The notes under the pieces are model-generated. The model did no database searches. It saw only the letters and a list, made by a program, of their open reading frames with translations, and was not told where the DNA came from. A DNA stretch of 64,000 bases from positions 1 to 64,000 of the forward strand of contig NZ_CABVQK010000005.1 of NCBI RefSeq assembly GCF_902499335.1, written 5' to 3'. The stretch's first letter is position 1; the number at the start of each line of letters is the position of its first letter. The DNA comes from Burkholderia lata. GTDB lineage: Bacteria > Pseudomonadota > Gammaproteobacteria > Burkholderiales > Burkholderiaceae. The position numbers and the translations under genes are program-made. Of the stretch, positions 53,576 to 62,293 are shown piece after piece.

Positions 53576-54445
53576 TCAGTCGATCACGACTGCCTGCTCC
53601 TGCAAGTGCTGCGCGGCCGCGACGAGCCTCGGCCCGAGTTCCCGTTCGACCCGCGCGCGCCCCAGCCGCGCGCTGCGGCCGATGCAGGCCAGCACGAGCG
53701 GCGTGTGATCCTGGACGACCAGCGGCACGGCGAGAATCGTCAGGTCCGGCTCCCATTCGCCGAGCGACATGCAGTAGCCGACGTTGTGCACCTGGGAAAT
53801 GCCTTCGCTGATGCGGCGGCGCAGATTGGGCCAGTCGCGCCCGGTCTTGCGTTCGATGTTGCCGAGCAGATAGAAGCGCTCGAGCTCCGGCAGCGCCGCC
53901 AGCAGCGCCCAGCCCATCGGCGACGACGCGATGCGCAGCCGCGTGCCCGCGTGCAGCTTGAGATCGACCGATGCGGGCTTGCCCGCGCACGTTTCCAGCA
54001 CGATCACGTCGAGACGGTCGCGCGTGCCGAGCATCACATAGGTTTCGTTCGCGTTCGCGAACGCCTGCATTTCGAGGCGGGCGAGCAGTTGAACGTTGGA
54101 ATGCGCGATCGCTGCATAGCCGAGCGACAGCACGGGTGCCGCCAGCCGGTACTTGCGGCGCTGTGGCGAATAGTGAAGGTAGCCGAGCGCGACGAGCGAG
54201 CGCACCATCCGCGACACCGTCGGGGCCGGAATGCCCGTTTCGCTCACGAGCTCCTGGTTGCCGAGCCACGGCGCGTGCGGCGAAAACGCGGCCAGTATCG
54301 CGAGGCTGCGCGCGAGCGGCACGACCATCGCGCGGGACGCGTGCCCGCCGTCCTGGCTCTCGCCGTCTCCGATCGACGCGTCGTGCCAATTCGCGTCTTC
54401 CTGCGCTGACATGCGCGGCGCTGCCCGGGTTGCCTGCGGCGACAT
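53576..54445 (-). CDS. IclR-family transcriptional regulator (first of a tandem pair)
   Basis: 289 aa from the ATG at 54445, which has GGAG six bases upstream; the frame is open to 54967 but that part resembles no protein. A 45-residue N-terminal extension precedes the HTH (LARSLAILAAFSPHAPWLGNQELVSETGIPAPTVSRMVRSLVALGYLHY). The effector domain contains VIVLETCAGK, IASSPMGWALLAALP and SLGEWEPDLTILAVPLV. Two GTTCCGTAC elements lie 137 and 237 bases upstream, making it the leading candidate for autoregulation through, and general binding to, those sites. Confidence 0.92.
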   Translation of the reverse strand: MSPQATRAAPRMSAQEDANWHDASIGDGESQDGGHASRAMVVPLARSLAILAAFSPHAPWLGNQELVSETGIPAPTVSRMVRSLVALGYLHYSPQRRKYRLAAPVLSLGYAAIAHSNVQLLARLEMQAFANANETYVMLGTRDRLDVIVLETCAGKPASVDLKLHAGTRLRIASSPMGWALLAALPELERFYLLGNIERKTGRDWPNLRRRISEGISQVHNVGYCMSLGEWEPDLTILAVPLVVQDHTPLVLACIGRSARLGRARVERELGPRLVAAAQHLQEQAVVID

Positions 54446-54581
54446 CGATTGCTCCATTTGTCTCGATTCGGCTCTGAAAGCGGCCATGAACTGCGTGTAC
54501 CGGTTGCCCGCAACGTGCGGCCATCCGATGTCTTGCATTACACGAGCCAACGGGAATCGAGTCAAATTGCAGCGACGATAT

Positions 54582-54598
54582 GTTCCGTACTTTGGAAT
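54582..54598. promoter_or_regulatory. GTTCCGTAC element 7
   Basis: GTTCCGTACTTTGGAAT, exact core with a good second half (TTCC..GGAA arms). It is 137 bases before the start of the first IclR gene. Confidence 0.6.
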
Positions 54599-54681
54599 AT
54601 CGACGGAAACGGTGATGGCGGGCTTTGGGTAAAGGATCGGGCGTGGGCGATCTGTTCGAGACGGAACGCATGCGCCGAATG

Positions 54682-54698
54682 CAATCGAAGTACGGAAC
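54682..54698. promoter_or_regulatory. GTTCCGTAC element 8
   Basis: Exact core; minus-strand reading GTTCCGTACTTCGATTG. Its centre is 100 bases from that of element 7 and the two point in opposite directions, as do elements 1 and 2. Confidence 0.55.
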
Positions 54699-55177
54699 AT
54701 GACACCGATTCCGTCGGTGCCGGCAATCGATCGACGCCCTTTCGCGTCATTCGATTGGTTGAGCCCGCTCGCGCGATGGCAACGTGTGCAACGAAGTATC
54801 CGCGGATGCCCGATCGGATCGGCTACGTACCCCGGACGGGACGAATCAGGTCGGCCCTCCGATGACGACAGCGGAGCGCATGACGTGTTGCGCGTGTTCG
54901 AAATAGTCGCGCCGACCGGCTTCGCCCGGACGGCGTCGATGACGAATCCGCGCGCCTTGTCGAGCATGGAGATGGGTGTCCGGCAACCGCGTCGACACCC
55001 GCCTGCATTCGATTCGGCCCGTTCGCGCGCTAGTCCAAGAGCGATGCGTACCAGACGCCCGGTCAGCCGATGGCCACCGCGACCGACTCGCGCGACAGGA
55101 CGTGGTGCGGCGCGAATGATGAAATCGATGCGGTCCGGCGCGGTGTTCGCCCCGCCGGTGCGCCTACGCGCGGTCGC

Positions 55178-56218
55178 TCAGGCCGCCGCCGGTTCGCGCC
55201 GATCGGCGGGGCGCCAGCCGAGTGCCGGTGCGATACGCGTCACGACATCATCGAGAATCTGCAGATAGTTCTCGAACGGCAGGTCGTAAGGCAACTCGAC
55301 GCGCAGTTCCCGCACCTGCCCGACCACCGGATCGGCGAGCAGCCGCTCCAGGATTTCGTCCGAGGTGCCGACGAGATCCGGCGCGTACAGCGTGCGTCGC
55401 TCGCCCTGTGGCGCAAGCGTGCGGGCATGACGCGCGTCGGCGAACGCGCGATAGCGTTCGCGCTCTTTCGCGCTCGCGCTGTCCGTCGGGACGATCACAC
55501 GCCCCAGCGAGATACGCGGTGCGTGGGCTTCATGCCAATGGTCGCGATACAGCTCCAGTTGCCGCAGCTGGGCGTCGAGATAACTGTCGGTGCCCTCGCC
55601 CGTGGTCACGTTGGCGATCAGCAGGTTGAATCCGTTCCGGCCGGCCCATTCGGCCGACCGCCTGGACCCTCCGCCGTACCAGAGCCGTCCCGTCAACCCG
55701 GGTGCGAAGGGGCTCACGCGCGGCCGGACCTTGCCCGCGGCCGATTCCACGAACGTGTCTTCGTCACCGAGCCAGTCGCCGGCGAGATTGCGGCGCAGCC
55801 GGGCCAGGCGTGCATGCGAGAAGTCGACAAGCTCCGGATCGGTGTCGAACAGGCGTTCGCCCAGCAGCGCCCCGTGAATCGGCGCGCCCGCACTGAGTCC
55901 GACATTGAGCCGCCCGCGCGAGAGCACGTCGACGGTGGCGAGATCCTCGGCCAGCCGGAACGGATTCTCGTAGCCCATCTGGATGACCGCCGTGCCCAAT
56001 TCGATCCGGGTCGTGCGCTGGCTCGCCGCCGCGAGAAACGTGGTGGCCGACGAGACGGCGCGCTCGAGATGACGTTGCCGTATCCAGGCACCGTCGTAGC
56101 CGAGCGCCTCGCCCGCGCGGAACAGGTCGAGCGCCCGCTCGAATCCCTCCGCCGCGTCTTCGCCGGGGTAATTTCCCGCTGTCAGGAAGGCAATCTGATC
56201 AATGCGTACGTTGCTCAC
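55178..56218 (-). CDS. Luciferase-like (LLM) flavin-dependent monooxygenase
   Basis: 346 aa from the GTG at 56218, with GAAGGAT seven bases upstream; an ATG at 56236 would add six residues and has no good site. TIM-barrel proteins of this class use reduced flavin and O2. Visible: RIDQIAFLTAGNYPGEDAAEGFERAL, GYDGAWIRQRHLERAVSSATTFLAAAS, RIELGTAVIQMGYENPFRLAEDLATVDVLSRGRLNVGLSAG (typical family block), and GSRRSAEWAGRNGFNLLI. Lies alone between the IclR pair and pyruvate carboxylase. The substrate is unknown. Confidence 0.88.
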   Translation of the reverse strand: MSNVRIDQIAFLTAGNYPGEDAAEGFERALDLFRAGEALGYDGAWIRQRHLERAVSSATTFLAAASQRTTRIELGTAVIQMGYENPFRLAEDLATVDVLSRGRLNVGLSAGAPIHGALLGERLFDTDPELVDFSHARLARLRRNLAGDWLGDEDTFVESAAGKVRPRVSPFAPGLTGRLWYGGGSRRSAEWAGRNGFNLLIANVTTGEGTDSYLDAQLRQLELYRDHWHEAHAPRISLGRVIVPTDSASAKERERYRAFADARHARTLAPQGERRTLYAPDLVGTSDEILERLLADPVVGQVRELRVELPYDLPFENYLQILDDVVTRIAPALGWRPADRREPAAA

Positions 56219-56842
56219 TTTCGTATCCTTCGTCATCGGTCGAAAATCGAAAGGAAATGAGACATCGAACTCGACCTCGCGAAAGGCCGGGCTCACCGGA
56301 TTAAAGCTGTCATGAAGAAGTATCGAGCGGGCAGGCAATTTCACATGCGTCTTCGATTATGGAGAACGCACGACTGCCCCGTTGCAGTCATTTCTTCTAT
56401 GGATATGACGCACGCATCAAAACGGATAGCGCGCACAAATAATGGAATTCGCGATGGATGCAGGGGTGGCCGCGCAGATGCGGACAACCGGATAAGCGGA
56501 GCGCCCGGTTCCCTGGCCGGCGATCGTGCCGACACAGCCATCGAGACGGTAATGAAGAGAACGCGATGGGCGCACGCTCAACGACGTTCAACGCGAAGGT
56601 GCGCTTGCAGCGGTTAAAGACGAGCGGGCGCTGGCCAGCCGCCGTGACTGGAGCAGGTAACAGCTCCACACGGGAGCCGTTACCACCTGGCTTGAGAGAA
56701 AGGAGCCGATCGAGGTGCCCGGCCCATGTCGCTACGTACCGGCACCGCTCCCCGGCCATTCGGGCATGCGTCACCGATCCGCGCAGCAGCGCACGGCACC
56801 CTTGCACGACATCAGCCAAATTCATCGTGCAGTCGGCACACC
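56219..56842. other. Intergenic region, LLM gene / pyruvate carboxylase
   Basis: About 620 bases. The part next to the LLM gene is A+T-rich and presumably its promoter. The part next to pyruvate carboxylase contains the hairpin at 56656-56684. No gene recognised; the 101-aa plus-strand frame at 56312 has no support. Confidence 0.35.
56656..56684. repeat. Imperfect hairpin downstream of pyruvate carboxylase
   Basis: GGTAAC-A-GCTCC (56656-56667) pairs with GGAGC-C-GTTACC (56673-56684), one internal mismatch, five-base loop. It lies about 160 bases beyond the pyc stop on the minus strand. No T-run. Confidence 0.35.
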
Positions 56843-59800
56843 TCAGTCCCCTCCCTTCAACTCGATCAGCAGGTCCTTCGCCGCAACCCGCTCACCGGGC
56901 TTCACGTGCACGGCCGCGATTTCGCAGTCGCGCTCCGCCGCGATGTGCGTTTCCATCTTCATCGCCTCGAGCGCGATCAGCGTCGTGCCGGCCGTCACGC
57001 GCTGCCCCGGCTGCACGGCCACCGTCACCACCGAGCCCGGCATCGGCGCGGCAATATGCAGCGGATTGCCCGGATCGGCGCGCTGCAGCCCGTGGCGCTC
57101 CTTGCCCGCGTGCACGACCGTCTTCTGCTCGACGAGCGCGGAACGTGACTGGCCGTTCAGCTCGAACAGCACCTTCACGATGCCGTCCTGCGCATCCGCG
57201 TGCTGGCCCTGCAGCGATACCAGCAGCGTCTTGCCCGGCGAGATGTCGATCGCCACCTCCTCCTGCGGCTGCAGCCCGTACAGGAACGCGGGCGTCGGCA
57301 CCACCGACGTGTCGCTGTAGGCGCGAACGTGCGCGTAGTAGTCGACGGTCTGCTTCGGATACATCAGGTACGACGCCAGTTGCCGATCGTCGAGCGGCTG
57401 CTCGCAAGCGGCCTCGGCCTGCGCGCGCGCCGCGTCGAGATCGACCGGCGGAATCTGGTCGCCCGGGCGATACGGCGCCGGCGGCTCGCCTTTGATCACC
57501 TTGCGCGACAGCGCCGCCGGGAAGCCGTCCGGCGGGAAGCCCAGCTCGCCCTTGAACAGCGACACGACCGACTCGGGGAACGCGATGTCCTTGTCCGGGT
57601 TGCGCACGTCGTCCACGCCGAGATCGTTCGCGACCATCATCAGCGCCAGGTCGCCGACCACCTTCGACGTCGGCGTGACCTTCACGATGTCGCCGAACAG
57701 CCGGTTCACGTCCGCGTAGGCACGCGACACCTCGGTCCAGCGATGATCGATGCCGAGCGAGCGCGCCTGCTCGCGCAGGTTCGTGTACTGGCCGCCGGGC
57801 ATCTCGTGGCGATAGACGTCGGCCGTGCCCGCGCGGATCTCCGATTCGAACGGCGCGTAGTAGCGGCGCACGCCTTCCCAGTACATCGACGCTTCGTGCA
57901 GACGGTCGGCATTCAGGCCAGGATCGCGCTCGCTACCGGCCAGCGCCGCCGCGATGCTCGACAGGTTCGGCTGCGACGTGAGACCGCTCATCGCGTCGAG
58001 CGCGCCATCCACCGCGTCGCAGCCGGCTTCGACTGCCGCGAGCACCGACGCCGCGGCGATGCCGCTCGTATCGTGCGTGTGGAAATGCACGGGCAGCCCG
58101 GTTTCCTCCTTCAGCGCCTTCACGAGCGTCGCGACGGCCTGCGGGCGGCAGATGCCGGCCATGTCCTTGATGCCGAGCACATGCACGCCGGCTTTCTGCA
58201 GTTCGCGCGCGATGCCGACGTAGTACTTGAGGTCGTACTTCGAGCGCGACGTGTCGAACAGGTCGCCGGTGTAGCAGATCGCGCCTTCGCACAGCATCCC
58301 GCTCTCGCCCACCGCGTCGATCGCCACGCGCATGTTGCGCACCCAGTTCAGCGAATCGAACACGCGGAACACGTCGACGCCCGCGCTCGCGGCCTGCTGC
58401 ACGAAGAAGCGCACGACGTTGTCCGCGTAGTTCGTATAGCCGACCGCGTTCGAGCCGCGCAGCAGCATCTGGAACAGGATGTTCGGCACGCGTTCGCGCA
58501 GCAGCGCGAGCCGCTCCCACGGGTCCTCCTTCAGGAACCGCAGCGCGACGTCGAAGGTCGCACCGCCCCAGCATTCGAGCGAGAACAGCTGCGGCAGCTC
58601 GCGTGCATAGAACGGCGCGATCGGCAGCATGTCGGCCGTACGCATGCGCGTCGCGAACAGCGACTGGTGCGCATCGCGCATCGTCGTGTCGGTCAGCAGC
58701 ACCTGCTTCTGGTCGAGCATCCAGCGCGCGAATTTCTCCGGGCCCAGCTCGCTCAGGCGATCGCGCGTGCCGGCCGGGATCGCCGCCGCCGTATCGATCT
58801 TCGGCAGCACCGGCTTCTGCAGCGGCAGCGCCGGCAGCGTGCGGCCGCTCATCTCGGCGTTGCCGTTCACGTTCAGCTCGCCGAGATAGCGCAGCAGCTT
58901 CGTCGCGCGGTCGCCGCGCTTCGCGAATTCGAGCAGTTCAGGGGTCCTGTCGATGAAGCGCGTCGTCACCTCACCCGCGATGAACGCCGGATGGTTGATC
59001 ACGTTCTCGAGGAACTGCAGGTTCGACGTGACGCCGCGAATCCGGAACTCGCGCAGCGCGCGGTCCATCCGGTGAATCGATTCGGCCGCGGTCGGCGCCC
59101 ACGTCGTCACCTTCACGAGCAGCGAATCGTAGTACGGCGTGATCACCGCGCCGCCGTAGGCCGTGCCCGCATCGAGCCGCACGCCGAAGCCCGCCGCGCT
59201 GCGATACGCGGTGAGCCGCCCGTAATCGGGCAGGAAGTCGTTCTCCGGATCCTCGGTCGTGATCCGGCATTGCAGTGCATTGCCGTTCAGCGGAATCGCG
59301 TGCTGCTCCGGCACGCCGGCCGCGCGCGCGACGATCGTGCCGTCGCCATCGGTTGCATCCTCCGCCAGCCCGATCCGCCCGCCTTCCGTGATGCGGATCT
59401 GCGCCTTCACGATGTCGATGCCGGTAATCATCTCGGTCACCGTGTGCTCGACCTGGATGCGCGGGTTCACCTCGATGAAGTAGAACTGGCCGGTGTCCGC
59501 ATCCATCAGGAACTCGACGGTGCCCGCATGCGTATAGCCAACGGCGCGCATCAGGCGCAGCGCGGACTCGCACAGCGCTTGCCGGCCGTCGCGATCGAGG
59601 TACGGCGCCGGCGCGCGCTCGACCACCTTCTGGTTGCGCCGCTGCACCGTGCAGTCACGCTCGTACAGGTGCACGACCGTGCCGTGCGTATCGCCGAGCA
59701 CCTGCACCTCGACGTGGCGCGCATTGCGCACGAGCTTCTCGACATACACCTCGTCGTTGCCGAACGCGGCCAGCGCCTCGCGCCGCGCGACGGGCAGCAG

Positions 59801-60361
59801 CGTCTCGAGGTCGCGCTCGTTCTCGAGCACGCGCATCCCGCGCCCGCCGCCGCCCCAGCTCGCCTTCAGCATCAGCGGATAGCCGACTTCTTCAGCCAGC
59901 GCCTTGCACACGGCGAGATCGTCCGGCAGCGGCGCGGTCGCGGGCATCACCGGCACGCCGGCGGCGATCGCCGCGTTGCGCGCGGCCACCTTGTTGCCGA
60001 GCGTGCGCATCACGTCCGGCGACGGGCCGATCCAGCGGATGCCGGCATCGATCACGGCCTGCGCGAACTCCGGGTTCTCGGACAGGAAGCCGTAGCCGGG
60101 GTGGATCGCGTCGACGTTGGCCTGCCGCGCGACGCGCAGGATGTCGTCGATGTCGAGATACGCGGCGAGCGGCTTCTTGCCCTCGCCGATCAGGTAGCTC
60201 TCGTCCGCCTTGAAGCGATGCAGCGCCAGGCGGTCTTCCTTCGAATAGATCGCCACCGTGCGGATGTTCAGCTCGGCGGCGGCACGCATCACGCGAATCG
60301 AGATTTCCGAACGGTTCGCGATCAGGATGGACTGGATGGGGGTTGGAGTCACGGCAGCCAT
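56843..60361 (-). CDS. pyc: Pyruvate carboxylase
   Basis: 1172 aa, the usual full length of the single-chain enzyme. It carboxylates pyruvate to oxaloacetate with ATP and bicarbonate. Biotin carboxylase domain: about 1-460 (SILIANRSEISIRVMRAA, KASWGGGGRGMRV, FIEVNPRIQVEHTVTE). Carboxyltransferase: about 550-830 (TDTTMRDAHQSLFATRMR, ECWGGATFDVALRFL, VHFHTHDTSG metal site). Biotinyl carrier domain at the C terminus with AMKM, biotinyl-Lys K1135. It could replenish oxaloacetate when lyases in the window deliver pyruvate, and may be housekeeping. Confidence 0.97.
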   Translation of the reverse strand: MAAVTPTPIQSILIANRSEISIRVMRAAAELNIRTVAIYSKEDRLALHRFKADESYLIGEGKKPLAAYLDIDDILRVARQANVDAIHPGYGFLSENPEFAQAVIDAGIRWIGPSPDVMRTLGNKVAARNAAIAAGVPVMPATAPLPDDLAVCKALAEEVGYPLMLKASWGGGGRGMRVLENERDLETLLPVARREALAAFGNDEVYVEKLVRNARHVEVQVLGDTHGTVVHLYERDCTVQRRNQKVVERAPAPYLDRDGRQALCESALRLMRAVGYTHAGTVEFLMDADTGQFYFIEVNPRIQVEHTVTEMITGIDIVKAQIRITEGGRIGLAEDATDGDGTIVARAAGVPEQHAIPLNGNALQCRITTEDPENDFLPDYGRLTAYRSAAGFGVRLDAGTAYGGAVITPYYDSLLVKVTTWAPTAAESIHRMDRALREFRIRGVTSNLQFLENVINHPAFIAGEVTTRFIDRTPELLEFAKRGDRATKLLRYLGELNVNGNAEMSGRTLPALPLQKPVLPKIDTAAAIPAGTRDRLSELGPEKFARWMLDQKQVLLTDTTMRDAHQSLFATRMRTADMLPIAPFYARELPQLFSLECWGGATFDVALRFLKEDPWERLALLRERVPNILFQMLLRGSNAVGYTNYADNVVRFFVQQAASAGVDVFRVFDSLNWVRNMRVAIDAVGESGMLCEGAICYTGDLFDTSRSKYDLKYYVGIARELQKAGVHVLGIKDMAGICRPQAVATLVKALKEETGLPVHFHTHDTSGIAAASVLAAVEAGCDAVDGALDAMSGLTSQPNLSSIAAALAGSERDPGLNADRLHEASMYWEGVRRYYAPFESEIRAGTADVYRHEMPGGQYTNLREQARSLGIDHRWTEVSRAYADVNRLFGDIVKVTPTSKVVGDLALMMVANDLGVDDVRNPDKDIAFPESVVSLFKGELGFPPDGFPAALSRKVIKGEPPAPYRPGDQIPPVDLDAARAQAEAACEQPLDDRQLASYLMYPKQTVDYYAHVRAYSDTSVVPTPAFLYGLQPQEEVAIDISPGKTLLVSLQGQHADAQDGIVKVLFELNGQSRSALVEQKTVVHAGKERHGLQRADPGNPLHIAAPMPGSVVTVAVQPGQRVTAGTTLIALEAMKMETHIAAERDCEIAAVHVKPGERVAAKDLLIELKGGD

Positions 60362-60675
60362 GAATCGTTGAAGGTTGAATGAAACCTGTCGACGCGATCC
60401 ATCCGCCGCCAGATCGAGTTGCCGGTCGATGCGCGGAGCGCGCCGGCGTTCGTTCGCTTTGCATCGGGCCCGCTTGCGGCCACCTGCATTGTTGTCACAC
60501 TTTCGGGCCGCCGCAATCGGCGTCGCGACGGCGAATGGTATTCAGACGACCGGCCGCGAGCCGGCGCGCGGGCGCGCCGGCGCGTGGGCCCGCCGGCCGG
60601 CGCCCGGCCGATGGGCGGCGAAACGGGCGGGAAAGCGTGCGACGAATAAAGGGCCTGAAACGGGCCCGATGGGGA
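60362..60675. other. Gap upstream of pyruvate carboxylase
   Basis: Very G+C-rich, with runs of GCGCGGGCGCG type around 60550-60640; probably includes the pyc promoter near 60370-60530. No gene or convincing hairpin. Confidence 0.3.
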
Positions 60676-60903
60676 TCAGTCGCGATGATCGAAGAGCGGC
60701 GCGTGATCCATCCAGTCGTAGTGGGCGCTGCTGGTCGCCCACGCCCAGTTCACCTCGACGCGCCGCGGGCCGTTCGCACCCGATGCCTCGGGCGCGTGCC
60801 GGCTGTTCGCCGCATGGTCGTCCGGCGCGCGCGATGCACCGCACCGCCGCGCGTCGTTGCCGGTTCCGAAGCCGCTCACCGCATCAGTGCCCCGGCGCAT
60901 CAT
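60676..60903 (-). CDS. Possible small protein coupled to the acyl-CoA dehydrogenase
   Basis: 75 aa frame whose ATG overlaps the dehydrogenase stop (ATGA at 60900-60903), so it could be translated by coupling. The end is rich in Trp and His (VNWAWATSSAHYDWMDHAP), unlike typical high-GC shadow ORFs, but no family is recognised. No signal peptide. It may be spurious. Confidence 0.3.
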   Translation of the reverse strand: MMRRGTDAVSGFGTGNDARRCGASRAPDDHAANSRHAPEASGANGPRRVEVNWAWATSSAHYDWMDHAPLFDHRD

Positions 60904-62051
60904 TGTGCGTCGCGGATCATGTTGCGGGCGATCACCAGCTGCTGGATCTGGGTCGTGCCTTCGTAGATGCGGAACAGCCGCACGTCGCGATAGAACCGCT
61001 CGATGCCGTATTCGGCCATGTAGCCCGCACCGCCGAAAATCTGCACCGCGCGATCGGCCACGCGCCCGCACATCTCGGACGCGAACAGCTTCGCGCACGA
61101 CGCCTCGGTGCTCACCGGCAGCTTCGCGTCACGCCGGCGCGCGGCGTCCACCACCATGCAGCGCGCCGCATAGATTTCGGCCTTGCTGTCGGCGAGCATC
61201 GCCTGCACGAGCTGAAAATCGGCGATGGGCTTGCCGAACTGCTTGCGCTCCATCGCATACGACAACGCCATCGACAGCATGCGCTCGGCCACGGCCACGC
61301 AGACCGCGGCGATGTGGATACGCCCCTTGTCGAGCACCTTCATCGCCGTCTTGAAACCCTGCCCCTCTTTCCCGCCGATCAGGTTGGCCGCCGGCACGCG
61401 CACGTTGTCGAAGATCACATCGCAAGTATGCGCGCCCTTCTGCCCCATTTTCTTGTCGCGCTTGCCGAAGCTGATGCCCGGCGTCTTCGCGTCGACGATG
61501 AACGCCGAGATGCCGCCCGAGCCCTTGTCCTCCGGATTGGTGCGCGCCATCAGCGTGAAGATGCCCGCATGCGGCGCGTTCGTGATGAAGCGCTTGGTGC
61601 CGTTGACCACGTAGTCGTCGCCGTCCCGGATGGCCGTGGTGCGCAGCGACGCCGCGTCGGAGCCGGACTCCGGCTCGGTCAGCGCGAACGACGCGATCAG
61701 CTCGCCGGTCGCGAGACGCGGCAGGTAGCGCTCCTGCTGCTCGGGCGTGCCGTCGAACAGGATGCCCTGCGAACCGATACCCACGGTGGTGCCCAGCAGC
61801 GAGCGAAACACCGGCGACGCCTGGCACAGCTCGAACACCGCGAGCACCTCTTCCTCCATCGTCAGTTCCAGCCCGCCGAAGCGCTCCGGAATGGTGAGGC
61901 CGAACAGGCCCATCGCCTTCATGTCGGCGACGATGTCCTCGGGAATTTCGTCGGTTTCGGCCACCTGCTCCTCGTTGGGCACGAGACGCTCGCGCACGAA
62001 GCGGGCAATGGAGTCGAGCAGGCCGTTGAGCGTTTCTTGATCGCGAATCAT
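60900..62051 (-). CDS. Acyl-CoA dehydrogenase (MCAD/SCAD-type active site)
   Basis: 383 aa from the ATG at 62051; the open frame to 62288 has no support. FAD block SFALTEPESGSDAASLRT (121-138), CDVIFDNVRVPAANLIGG, and a C-terminal RIYEGTTQIQ with the usual catalytic Glu E364, unlike the two other dehydrogenases in the window. Typical for straight-chain or short-chain acyl-CoA. Divergent from a hydratase-SDR pair, with a GTTCCGTAC element (62200) in the shared region. It lies upstream of pyruvate carboxylase on the same strand but 500 bases away. Confidence 0.93.
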   Translation of the reverse strand: MIRDQETLNGLLDSIARFVRERLVPNEEQVAETDEIPEDIVADMKAMGLFGLTIPERFGGLELTMEEEVLAVFELCQASPVFRSLLGTTVGIGSQGILFDGTPEQQERYLPRLATGELIASFALTEPESGSDAASLRTTAIRDGDDYVVNGTKRFITNAPHAGIFTLMARTNPEDKGSGGISAFIVDAKTPGISFGKRDKKMGQKGAHTCDVIFDNVRVPAANLIGGKEGQGFKTAMKVLDKGRIHIAAVCVAVAERMLSMALSYAMERKQFGKPIADFQLVQAMLADSKAEIYAARCMVVDAARRRDAKLPVSTEASCAKLFASEMCGRVADRAVQIFGGAGYMAEYGIERFYRDVRLFRIYEGTTQIQQLVIARNMIRDAQ

Positions 62052-62199
62052 GTCGGTACGCCTGAAAAAAGGTGAAGAAAACGTCGAAATGCTGCGCCGA
62101 GCGCCGGCACGAAACAATTGCGCCGCCGGAAACGTTCCGGGAAATGAAATCGCGTCGTCAAGGCGGGGATTGGGGCCGGCGACCCTGAGCGCCGGGCAT

Positions 62200-62216
62200 C
62201 TGCCAAGGTACGGAAC
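62200..62216. promoter_or_regulatory. GTTCCGTAC element 9
   Basis: Exact core GTACGGAAC at 62208-62216; minus-strand reading GTTCCGTACCTTGGCAG. Located between the divergent dehydrogenase (start 62051) and hydratase (start 62294) genes, 78 bases from the latter. Confidence 0.5.
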
Positions 62217-62293
62217 AAACTTCGCCGATGCGTTGACCGGTGATCGGCACGGTTCCATCGTAGGGACTCGAATCAACCGCCACGCCATTCACC

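Larger units (their letters stand above)
54446..55177. other. Intergenic region upstream of the IclR pair
   Basis: 732 bases. Holds GTTCCGTAC elements 7 and 8 and the IclR promoter. A third partial match, GTTCGAGACGGAAC, is at 54654. Nothing supports a gene between 54450 and 55177. Confidence 0.45.

Noticed and set aside
57200-60382. A 1060-aa open frame on the plus strand, antisense to pyruvate carboxylase
   Set aside because: It mirrors the codon pattern of a high-GC gene, is Arg/His/Val-rich, lacks any domain, and the minus strand encodes an unmistakable pyruvate carboxylase.
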